A stretch of DNA of 5,061 bases from an uncultured Butyricicoccus sp. (GTDB taxonomy: Bacteria > Bacillota > Clostridia > Oscillospirales > Butyricicoccaceae), in assembly GCA_900544475.1 (NCBI GenBank), contig UQVU01000129.1, positions 1-5,061 of the forward strand, in the 5' to 3' direction. Position 1 is the stretch's first letter. Each line of letters starts with the position of its first letter. This document shows, piece by piece, positions 1 to 5,061 of the stretch. Made by a program: the position numbers and the translations under genes. The notes below the pieces were generated by a model. That model worked only from the letters and a program-made list of their open reading frames with translations, made no database searches and had not been told where the DNA came from.

Positions 1-1500
1 GTGCAGGGCTTCCGCGAGGACTACCTGTCGCACGTGGAGCACGGACGCTGCCTGTTCGGCTGGGACCATCCGGTTCCCTGCGTGGCGCTCTGCCCCGCCG
101 GCGTCGATATTCCGGGCTATATCGCGCTCGTGCGTGCAGGCCGTTATAATGATGCGGTTCGCCTGATCCGCAAGGATAACCCCTTCCCTACGGTCTGCGG
201 CTACGTCTGCGAACATCCGTGTGAGGCACGCTGCCGCCGAAGCATGGTCGATGATGCGGTCAATATCTGCGGCATCAAGCGCTTTGCCTGCGACCACGCG
301 ACCGACACCACTCCCCCGCCGTGTGCGCCCTCTACGGGCAAGCGCATTGCCGTTATCGGCGGCGGCCCGGGCGGTCTGTCGGCGGCGTACTTCCTGTCGC
401 TGATGGGCCACAAGGTCGTCGTCTACGACCAGCGTCCGCAGCTCGGCGGCATGCTCCGCTACGGCATTCCGGATTACCGTCTGCCGCAGGAAAAGCTGGA
501 CGCTGACATCGAGTTCATCCTGTCCACCGGCATCGAAGTACATACCGACACCTCGATTGGTCGCGACATTGAATTCTCCGACATCGAAAATCAGTATGAC
601 GCGGTCTACATCTCCATCGGTGCGCATAACGACAAGAAAATCGGCATCGACGGCGAAAACAGCATCGGCGTTCATGCAGCGGTGCAGCTGCTCCGCGACA
701 TCGGCGAGGGCCGTGCGCCCGATTTCCACGGCAAGCGCGTCTGCGTTATCGGCGGCGGCAACGTTTCGATGGACGCAACGAGAACGGCGCTCCGCCTCGG
801 CGCGGCATCTGTTACCTGTGTTTACCGCCGCCGTATCTCGGATATGACCGCGCTCAACGAGGAAATCGAGGACGCGCAGGCAGAGGGCTGCCAGATTCTT
901 CAGCTTCAGGCGCCGGACCATATCGAGTCGGATGAGAACGGTCATGTGACCGCGCTCTGGACGCGCCCGCAGGTCATCGGCCCTTACGGCTCGGACGGCC
1001 GTCCGCGTCCCTATGACGCAGATGCGCCGCTGCTGCGTACCCCGTGCGACATTGTTATCGTGGCGATCGGTCAGGCAATCGACGCCCGTCCGTTTGCGCA
1101 GGTCATGCCGCTTGAGCGCGGCAAAATCAAGGCTTCTTCGGACGCCTTCGTGCCCAACACGCCTCATGTATTTGCGGGCGGCGACGCCGTTACCGGCCCG
1201 GCAACCGTTATCCGTGCGGTCGCAGCCGGCAAGGTCGCGGCAGCGAACATCGACGCGCACCTCGGCTTCCATCACGTAATTCAGTCCGATGTGGAAATTC
1301 CCGCGCCGCACCTGACCAACCTGCCTGCGTGCGGCCGCATCGAGCTGCACAACCGTCCGTCCGAGGAATGCGTCGGCAACTTTGAACTGGTAAAATGCGG
1401 TATGACCGAGCAGGAGGTCCAGCAGGAAACCTCGCGCTGTCTGCGCTGCGACCACTTCGGCTACGGTATCTTCAAGGGAGGTCGAACGAGCAAATGGTAA
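1..1500 (+). CDS. GltD-like FAD/NAD(P)-dependent iron-sulfur oxidoreductase, 5'-partial
   Basis: This cytoplasmic flavoprotein resembles the glutamate synthase small subunit (GltD) and NfnB. That family moves electrons between NAD(P)H, FAD and [4Fe-4S] clusters. Visible in the 499 residues: N-terminal Fe-S domain with C17, C27, C31 in a CPAGVDIP motif, then C66, C70, C74, C78 (NPFPTVCGYVC, HPCEARC); FAD Rossmann motif VIGGGPGGLSAA at about 118-129; second dinucleotide motif VIGGGNVSMDA at about 249-259 followed by VYRRR (274-278), compatible with NADP(H); and the C-terminal FAD motif FAGGDAV near 391-397. The tail carries C466, C480 and C483 (RCLRCDHFGYG). The frame is open at base 1, so the GTG there is probably an internal valine. 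Residues 4-17 (FREDY..H....RC) resemble the end of NuoF/HydB subunits, suggesting a longer NuoF-GltD fusion. With no glutamate synthase large subunit in view and a hydrogenase directly downstream, it is probably a redox partner of that hydrogenase rather than true GltD. Family assignment is secure; the electron partner is inferred. Confidence 0.9.
   Translation: MQGFREDYLSHVEHGRCLFGWDHPVPCVALCPAGVDIPGYIALVRAGRYNDAVRLIRKDNPFPTVCGYVCEHPCEARCRRSMVDDAVNICGIKRFACDHATDTTPPPCAPSTGKRIAVIGGGPGGLSAAYFLSLMGHKVVVYDQRPQLGGMLRYGIPDYRLPQEKLDADIEFILSTGIEVHTDTSIGRDIEFSDIENQYDAVYISIGAHNDKKIGIDGENSIGVHAAVQLLRDIGEGRAPDFHGKRVCVIGGGNVSMDATRTALRLGAASVTCVYRRRISDMTALNEEIEDAQAEGCQILQLQAPDHIESDENGHVTALWTRPQVIGPYGSDGRPRPYDADAPLLRTPCDIVIVAIGQAIDARPFAQVMPLERGKIKASSDAFVPNTPHVFAGGDAVTGPATVIRAVAAGKVAAANIDAHLGFHHVIQSDVEIPAPHLTNLPACGRIELHNRPSEECVGNFELVKCGMTEQEVQQETSRCLRCDHFGYGIFKGGRTSKW
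1474..1482 (+). promoter_or_regulatory. Ribosome binding site of the hydrogenase gene
   Basis: AAGGGAGGT lies inside the last codons of the upstream flavoprotein gene. Its GGAGG core (1477-1481) is 12 bases before the ATG at 1494, a slightly long but usable spacing. It fixes the hydrogenase start at 1494. An ATG in the same frame at 1395 would add 33 residues rich in arginine, leucine and alanine that are unrelated to the ferredoxin fold. Confidence 0.75.
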
Positions 1501-3260
1501 ACCTTACGATAGATAAAATCCCGGTATCCGTTCCGGCAGGCACGACCATTCTGGAAGCAGCGGCCTCGGTCGGCGTGGAAATCCCGAACCTCTGCTACCT
1601 GAAAGACATCAACGAGATCTCGGCGTGCCGCGTATGCTGCATCGAGGTCGAGGGCGAAGGCAAGCTGGTTCCCTCGTGCAACAACGTTGTGCGTGAAGGC
1701 ATGGTCATCCGCACCAATTCTCCGCGTGCACTCGAGGCGCGCCGTGTCAATATGGAGCTTATCCTCTCGCAGCACGACAACAAGTGCGCGACCTGTGTGC
1801 GCTCCGGCTCGTGCCAGCTCCAGAAAATCTCGAATGACCTCGGCGTGCTGTCCGTCCCCTACAAGAGCGACCTCGCGGCAGGCAAAAAGAGCTTCTGGAC
1901 CACGACTTTCCCTCTTTACCGCGACATCAATAAATGTATCAAGTGCATGCGCTGCATTCAGGTGTGCGATAAGGTGCAGTCGCTGTCCATCTGGGACATC
2001 AGCGGCTCGGGCTCGCGCACGACTATCGATGTTTCGGGAAACCGCTTCATTAAGGAAGCCGACTGCTCGCTGTGCGGCCAGTGCATCACCCACTGCCCCA
2101 CCGGCGCACTGCGCGAGCGCGACGATACCGCAAAGGCCTACTCCGTTCTCGGCGCACCGGGCAAGGTGACGATCGTACAGATTGCACCGGCGGTCCGTGC
2201 GGCATGGGGCGAGGCGTTCGGCATGCCGACCGGCAAGGCGACTGTCGGCCAGCTGGTTGCGGCGCTGCGCGGTCTGGGCGCGGATTACGTCTTTGATACG
2301 ACGTTTTCGGCCGACCTGACCATCATGGAGGAAGGAACGGAGCTGCTCCAGCGGCTGAAAGCCGGAGACCTGAAGGACAAGCCGATGTTCACCTCGTGCT
2401 GTCCGGGCTGGGTGCGCTTCCTGAAAAGCCAGTATCCGGAAATGACGGGACGCCTGTCCACGGCGAAATCTCCGCAGCAGATGTTCGGTGCGGTCGCGAA
2501 AAGCTGGCTCGCGAAGCGTCTCGGCGTAGAGCCGGAGAACGTTTACAGCATTTCCATCATGCCCTGCATCGCGAAGAAAGCAGAGCGAGAGCTGCCTGGC
2601 ATGCAGTCGGCCGGTGCAGGAAGCGACGTCGATCTGGTGCTGACGACGCGCGAACTGGCGCGAATGGTGCGTGCGGAGCACATTGATGTGGAGCAGCTGA
2701 CTGACTCCCCGTTTGATGACCCGCTGGGCAACGGCTCGGGCGCAGGCGTCATTTTCGGCGCGACCGGCGGCGTTATGGAGGCGGCGCTCCGCTCGGCGTA
2801 TTACCTGACCACCGGAGAGAACCCCGCGCCGGAGGCGTTCCGCGAGGTGCGTGCGGCGGAGGATGAAAGCCGGCCGTGGCGCGAGGCGACGTTCGACCTC
2901 GCCGGTACAACGGTGCACTGCGCGGTAGCAAGTGGACTCGCAAACGCCCGTCAGCTTGTTCGCGCAGTCAAACGCGGCGAGGTGCATTATGAGTTCGTCG
3001 AAATCATGGCCTGCCCGGGCGGCTGTGCAGGCGGCGGCGGTCAGCCGGTAGATGGCAGCGATACAGAAAAGGCGGCGCAGCGCGGCGATGTCCTGTTCTC
3101 GCTCGATAAGCAGGCGGAACGCCGTTTCTCGCACGAAAATCCTGCCGTACAGGCACTTTACAGCGAATACCTGACCAATCCGTGCTCGGAGCGCGCCGAA
3201 GCACTCCTGCACTGTGATCATTTCGCGTGGCAGATGCCCCAGACCGACGTCCGGTTCTGA
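1494..3260 (+). CDS. [FeFe]-hydrogenase, group A (A2-like, GltD-linked)
   Basis: This 588-residue enzyme catalyses reversible H2 oxidation and proton reduction in the cytoplasm. Domains in order: plant-type [2Fe-2S] ferredoxin (C34, C45, C48, C62); His-Cys3 [4Fe-4S] site (H94, C98, C101, C107, in HDNKCATC); two-cluster ferredoxin domain (C148, C151, C154, C158 and C191, C194, C197, C201); then the H-cluster domain. All three signatures are intact: TSCCPGW (300-306; C303 ligand, C302 the expected proton-relay cysteine), MPCIAKKAE (356-364; C358) and EIMACPGGCAGGGGQP (503-518; C507, C511). A small-subunit-like C-terminal domain (about 540-577) follows. Layout and numbering closely match clostridial CpI-type enzymes. 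The C-terminal [2Fe-2S] domain found in many bifurcating HydA subunits is absent. The start overlaps the upstream gene by 7 bases, so translation is probably coupled. Stop codons TGA and TAA stand in tandem. The GltD-like neighbour suggests HydDB group A2, whose physiological role is not settled. The maturases HydE, HydF and HydG are not in this window. Catalytic identity is very sure; subgroup and partner are inference. Confidence 0.97.
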   Translation: MVNLTIDKIPVSVPAGTTILEAAASVGVEIPNLCYLKDINEISACRVCCIEVEGEGKLVPSCNNVVREGMVIRTNSPRALEARRVNMELILSQHDNKCATCVRSGSCQLQKISNDLGVLSVPYKSDLAAGKKSFWTTTFPLYRDINKCIKCMRCIQVCDKVQSLSIWDISGSGSRTTIDVSGNRFIKEADCSLCGQCITHCPTGALRERDDTAKAYSVLGAPGKVTIVQIAPAVRAAWGEAFGMPTGKATVGQLVAALRGLGADYVFDTTFSADLTIMEEGTELLQRLKAGDLKDKPMFTSCCPGWVRFLKSQYPEMTGRLSTAKSPQQMFGAVAKSWLAKRLGVEPENVYSISIMPCIAKKAERELPGMQSAGAGSDVDLVLTTRELARMVRAEHIDVEQLTDSPFDDPLGNGSGAGVIFGATGGVMEAALRSAYYLTTGENPAPEAFREVRAAEDESRPWREATFDLAGTTVHCAVASGLANARQLVRAVKRGEVHYEFVEIMACPGGCAGGGGQPVDGSDTEKAAQRGDVLFSLDKQAERRFSHENPAVQALYSEYLTNPCSERAEALLHCDHFAWQMPQTDVRF

Positions 3261-3284
3261 TAACCGATGCAGATATAGATATAG

Positions 3285-3332
3285 AAAACGTCCCCTGCAA
3301 GGCCAATTGCGCCGAGCAGAGGACGTTTTTTT
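3285..3332 (+). terminator. Rho-independent terminator of the hydrogenase operon
   Basis: AAAACGTCC (3285-3293) pairs with GGACGTTTT (3321-3329). After one C/A mismatch, CTGC (3295-3298) pairs with GCAG (3316-3319), and GGC (3301-3303) can pair with GCC (3311-3313) above a small internal loop. The plus strand ends in seven T residues (3326-3332), 24 bases after the hydrogenase stop codon. On the minus strand the hairpin is followed by only four T and then a CTATATC stretch, so it may also act weakly as a backstop against transcription from the right. Confidence 0.92.
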
Positions 3333-3347
3333 GTGATGCTTGCAAAC

Positions 3348-3381
3348 AAAAAACCGCCCATTCCAACGGAACAAGCGGTTT
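3348..3381 (-). terminator. Rho-independent terminator of the tRNA gene
   Basis: On the minus strand AAACCGC (3381-3375) pairs with GCGGTTT (3357-3351). The stem continues with seven more pairs (3374-3368 with 3364-3358), three of them G-U wobbles, around a GTT loop. A run of six T follows in minus-strand sense (complement of 3348-3353). The three wobbles become A/C mismatches in plus-strand RNA, so the full stem forms only in the minus-strand transcript. It starts 4 bases after the tRNA CCA end. It probably also ends any tatD transcript that reads through the tRNA. Confidence 0.9.
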
Positions 3382-3385
3382 GATC

Positions 3386-3461
3386 TGGTGGAGACGGAGA
3401 GGATCGAACTCTTGACCTCCACACTGCCAGTGTGGCGCTCTCCCAGCTGAGCTACGCCCCC
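3386..3461 (-). tRNA. tRNA-Ala(GGC)
   Basis: A complete 76-base cloverleaf is encoded on the minus strand. The acceptor is GGGGGCG/CGTCTCC, with discriminator A73 and an encoded CCA. U8 and A9 are present. The D arm is GCTC-AGCTGGGA-GAGC. The anticodon stem CCACA/TGTGG holds the loop CTGGCAG, giving anticodon GGC, which reads GCC and GCU alanine codons. The variable loop is AGGTC and the T loop TTCGATC. The acceptor contains the G3:U70 wobble, the classical identity element for alanyl-tRNA synthetase, which independently confirms the anticodon call. The T stem has one odd pair at its base, A49 opposite C65 (3413 and 3397). The gene stands alone, outside any rRNA operon visible here, with its own promoter and terminator. 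Confidence 0.97.
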
Positions 3462-3465
3462 AGAA

Positions 3466-3493
3466 ATCTGTCGATAACTTATTACCGACAGAT
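3466..3493. repeat. 28-base inverted repeat in the tRNA leader
   Basis: ATCTGTCG (3466-3473) is the exact reverse complement of CGACAGAT (3486-3493). In minus-strand RNA the stem extends by one G-U and three A-U pairs to 12 bp, closing on the four-base loop UAAG. It fills almost the whole space between the -10 box (3496-3501) and the mature tRNA 5' end (3461). The expected start site near 3489 lies inside one arm, so a full RNA hairpin may not form. A DNA operator or a processing element are alternatives. There is no T-tract after it on the minus strand, so it is not a terminator. Confidence 0.7.
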
Positions 3494-3495
3494 AG

Positions 3496-3524
3496 ATTAT
3501 ATAATGTTTTTGGACAGCTGTCAA
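3496..3524 (-). promoter_or_regulatory. Consensus sigma-70/sigma-A promoter of the tRNA gene
   Basis: On the minus strand there is a perfect -35 TTGACA (3524-3519), a 17-base spacer and a perfect -10 TATAAT (3501-3496). Transcription should begin around 3489, giving a leader of about 28 bases before the tRNA. Both hexamers and the spacing are ideal, as expected for a highly expressed stable RNA. The -35 box starts 19 bases downstream of the tatD stop codon, so the promoter occupies the tatD-tRNA intergenic gap. Confidence 0.93.
3513..3522. repeat. Perfect 10-base palindrome overlapping the -35 box
   Basis: GACAGCTGTC reads the same on both strands and overlaps four bases of the TTGACA -35 element. 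It uses the same GACAG/CTGTC word as the inverted repeat downstream of the -10 box. It could be an operator for a dimeric regulator, or chance. No regulator is encoded in the window. Confidence 0.5.
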
Positions 3525-3543
3525 CAGAAAATTGCAAAAGATT

Positions 3544-4314
3544 TCAGCCAATTCCGAACAGCCGTCTGCCGTTCTCGGTCGTGATGCGCTCGACGTCGGC
3601 GGCCTCCATGCCCTTGATCTCCGCAATACGCTCCGCCATGCGGTAGACGTAGAGCGAAGAATTGCGGCGGCCGCGGTACGGCTCGGGCGCCATATACGGC
3701 GAGTCGGTTTCAATCATCAGGCGTTCAATCGGCACTTCACGAATGACTTCGACCGCTTTTTTCGCGTTTTTGAACGTGATAACGCCGGTGAACGACAGAT
3801 AATACCCGCGCTCCAGCAGCTCGCGTGCCATTTCCGCGTGGCCTGCGTAGCAGTGGTATACGCCGGTCACATCGGGATAACGGCGCGTGATTTCCAGACA
3901 GTCCGCGTGTGCGTCGCGGTCATGCACGATGACCGGCATTTTCAGCTCACGCGCCAGCTCCATCTGGCGGGCGAATACGACCTGCTGACGGGCACGGGCA
4001 CGTTCGTCCTTCTCCCAATAGTAGTCCAGACCGATTTCGCCAATCGCGCGGACACGCGGCTCGCTTTTTGCCAGTCTGCGGATCTCCGCCAGTGCGTCCA
4101 TCCAGCCGTCCTCGATGTTCTCGGGATGCAGGCCGACGGCTGCGTAGACAAACGGATAATGGTTCGCGTAGCTGACCGCCTTGCGAGAGGTTTCCACGTC
4201 GCAGCCGGGGTTCAAAATCAGACCGACGTTGTTCTCCGGCATCGAAGCCAGAAGCGCGTCCCGGTCCTCATCAAAACGCTCATCATCATAATGCGCGTGC
4301 GTATCAAACAGCAT
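3544..4314 (-). CDS. tatD: TatD-family metal-dependent hydrolase / DNase
   Basis: A complete 256-residue protein of the TatD family: cytoplasmic TIM-barrel metalloenzymes with 3'-5' exonuclease or other deoxyribonuclease activity, implicated in DNA repair and turnover. Length is normal for the family. Expected metal ligands are all present: H6 and H8 in DTHAHYDD, E93 in GEIGLDYY, H131 in VIVHDRDAH, H154 in VYHCYAG and D204 in ETDSPYMAPEPYRG. GLHPE (61-65) and the C-terminal NGRRLFGI motif are also typical. The ATG at 4314 is preceded by AAGGAG (4325-4320) with a 5-base spacer. It lies 9 bases downstream of the HAD phosphatase gene, so the two are almost surely co-transcribed. No terminator is seen between its stop and the tRNA promoter. 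The paralogue YabD/YcfH cannot be excluded by eye, so the symbol marks the family, not proven orthology. Substrate is not deducible from sequence. Confidence 0.94.
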   Translation of the reverse strand: MLFDTHAHYDDERFDEDRDALLASMPENNVGLILNPGCDVETSRKAVSYANHYPFVYAAVGLHPENIEDGWMDALAEIRRLAKSEPRVRAIGEIGLDYYWEKDERARARQQVVFARQMELARELKMPVIVHDRDAHADCLEITRRYPDVTGVYHCYAGHAEMARELLERGYYLSFTGVITFKNAKKAVEVIREVPIERLMIETDSPYMAPEPYRGRRNSSLYVYRMAERIAEIKGMEAADVERITTENGRRLFGIG

Positions 4315-4319
4315 AATTT

Positions 4320-4325
4320 CTCCTT
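4320..4325 (-). promoter_or_regulatory. Ribosome binding site of tatD, overlapping the upstream stop codon
   Basis: In minus-strand sense the stop TAA of the HAD gene (4326-4324) runs directly into the ribosome binding site as TAAGGAG, followed by AAATT and the tatD ATG. Ribosomes ending the HAD gene are therefore placed on the tatD initiation region, which favours translational coupling. Confidence 0.8.
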
Positions 4326-5061
4326 AAATCCAGCCGAAATGGCGGCAGGCATTCCACAGACCGTCCTTGTCCACATCGGTTGTAATGTAATCGGCTATTT
4401 CTTTCAGTTCGGGGCGTGCGTTGCCCATGGCGACAGAAAGCCAGCCCTGACCGAACATACACAGGTCGTTCATGCCGTCACCGAATACAACGATATCCTC
4501 GTCCGGGATGCCGTACATCTCCTGCACGCGGCGGATACCGCGCTGCTTTTCCTTGGGTTCCACGAATACGACATCGGGGTTATAGCGGACAAGCGGCAGA
4601 CTGCCCGACTGCATCGAGGCTTCCTCGCCGACGGCGCAACGGAAATAGACTTTGTACAGATGGTCGAGCGCGTGATAGTCATATCGCGGGTCCCAAAGCA
4701 CCGGGAAATAATTCTCCGGCGCGAGCGGCAGATAGTTTTTGTCGCTCGTTACGCACAGCTTCTCGTTTTCCGGCGAAACCGCCCACGGAATGTCGTTTTC
4801 TCGCAGCCAGTCGATAAAATGGATACATTCGTCCGCTGGAAGCGACTGCATTTCGAGGATTTTTCCGTCGATGGTGACGCTCCAGCCGCCGTCAGCTACG
4901 ATGTTGGTGAAGCCGTAGCGGTCGGCCACGGTTTTCGCCGAGGCCTGAAGCCGTCCGGTCGCGATGGCGGTGAAGTGCCCGGCCTGCCGCAGCAGGTCAA
5001 GACACTTTACTGCGCTGTCCGGCATCATCGTGGTAAGGCCGGTGGACAGCGTGCCGTCAAT
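4324..5061 (-). CDS. Cof-type HAD-IIB phosphatase, 5'-partial at window edge
   Basis: This haloacid-dehalogenase-superfamily hydrolase is of the Cof type; relatives dephosphorylate sugar phosphates, flavin or other small phosphometabolites in the cytoplasm. The frame continues past the ATG at 5028 to the window edge. The extra codons read IDGTLSTGLTT, which is the end of motif I (DxDGTL), so 5028 is not the true start. The catalytic Asp nucleophile should be the codon just outside the window, and D2 of the visible part is the second Asp. In the 245 visible residues: motif II in TAIATGR (T35), a type C2 cap in the middle (about 70-165), probable motif III lysine K172 in EKQRGI, and motif IV GDGMNDLCMF (194-203). 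TGR and GDGMND are diagnostic of the Cof family. Only a few N-terminal residues should be missing. It is the upstream partner of tatD in a two-gene unit with a 9-base gap. Substrate cannot be told from sequence. Confidence 0.93.
   Translation of the reverse strand: MDGTLSTGLTTMMPDSAVKCLDLLRQAGHFTAIATGRLQASAKTVADRYGFTNIVADGGWSVTIDGKILEMQSLPADECIHFIDWLRENDIPWAVSPENEKLCVTSDKNYLPLAPENYFPVLWDPRYDYHALDHLYKVYFRCAVGEEASMQSGSLPLVRYNPDVVFVEPKEKQRGIRRVQEMYGIPDEDIVVFGDGMNDLCMFGQGWLSVAMGNARPELKEIADYITTDVDKDGLWNACRHFGWI

Noticed and set aside
1395..1493. Upstream ATG extending the hydrogenase by 33 residues
   Set aside because: The extension is an arginine/leucine-rich out-of-frame reading of the flavoprotein gene. 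The ATG at 1494 has the ribosome binding site and matches the N-terminus and residue numbering of CpI-type hydrogenases.
3271..3283. AGATAT tandem repeat (two full copies plus AGA) before the hydrogenase terminator
   Set aside because: It is too short to mean anything by itself and shows no symmetry, promoter context or link to a neighbour.
3227..3415. Small plus-strand reading frame of 62 codons after the hydrogenase
   Set aside because: It starts inside the hydrogenase gene, passes through the terminator T-tract and ends inside the antisense of the tRNA. No convincing ribosome binding site was seen.
3386..3461. tRNA gene considered as an integration site (attB) for a mobile element
   Set aside because: No integrase gene and no direct repeat of the tRNA 3' end are present. 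The flanking genes are ordinary housekeeping or metabolic genes.
3466..3493. Leader inverted repeat considered as a terminator, T-box or other riboswitch
   Set aside because: There is no T-tract, no conserved T-box sequence, and too little space before the tRNA for an aptamer. Only an inverted repeat can be supported.
3004..3537. Minus-strand reading frame of 177 codons over the tRNA region
   Set aside because: It overlaps the hydrogenase 3' end, both terminators, the tRNA and its promoter, and shows no domain. It is a shadow frame.
1461..3713. A stop-free minus-strand frame of 750 codons antisense to the hydrogenase gene
   Set aside because: It runs through the hydrogenase coding region, two terminators, the tRNA gene and into tatD. 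Its translation is rich in Arg/Ala/His with no recognisable domain, as expected of an antisense shadow in GC-rich coding DNA.

Overview
The window reads as chromosomal DNA from a moderately GC-rich anaerobic Firmicute of the class Clostridia, most likely a gut Oscillospirales-type organism (Ruminococcaceae, Butyricicoccaceae or similar). This rests on an oxygen-sensitive [FeFe]-hydrogenase joined to a GltD-like flavoprotein, strong AGGAGG-type ribosome binding sites, and consensus sigma-A-type promoter and terminator signals. The taxonomic placement is inference from gene content. No mobile element, CRISPR array or phage gene is visible.

Left part, plus strand (1-3260): a two-gene redox operon. 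The first gene is open at the left window edge and encodes a GltD-like iron-sulfur flavoprotein (FAD site, second dinucleotide site, cysteine-rich N-terminus). Its first visible residues resemble the tail of a NuoF/HydB-type NADH dehydrogenase subunit, so the full protein may be a NuoF-GltD fusion. The second gene overlaps it by 7 bases and encodes a complete 588-residue [FeFe]-hydrogenase with all accessory cluster ligands and all three H-cluster motifs. The pair matches the 'glutamate-synthase-linked' (group A2) hydrogenase arrangement. Together they should exchange electrons between H2/protons and a nicotinamide pool, perhaps with ferredoxin as a third partner. A strong rho-independent terminator closes this operon at 3285-3332.

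Middle (3333-3543): a convergent minus-strand tRNA-Ala(GGC) gene with an encoded CCA end and the G3:U70 identity pair. It has its own perfect TTGACA-N17-TATAAT promoter and its own terminator (3348-3381). The promoter and leader hold two inverted repeats built on the same CTGTC/GACAG word, which the tRNA itself does not explain.

Right part, minus strand (3544-5061): two tightly spaced genes transcribed toward the tRNA. A Cof-type HAD phosphatase, cut by the right window edge inside its DxDGT motif, is followed after 9 bases by a complete TatD-family metal-dependent DNase/hydrolase. No terminator is visible between tatD and the tRNA promoter, so this operon may read through the tRNA and share its terminator.

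The most interesting part is the hydrogenase/GltD-like pair with its probable upstream fusion. It is a recognised but biochemically poorly defined arrangement rather than an unknown system.
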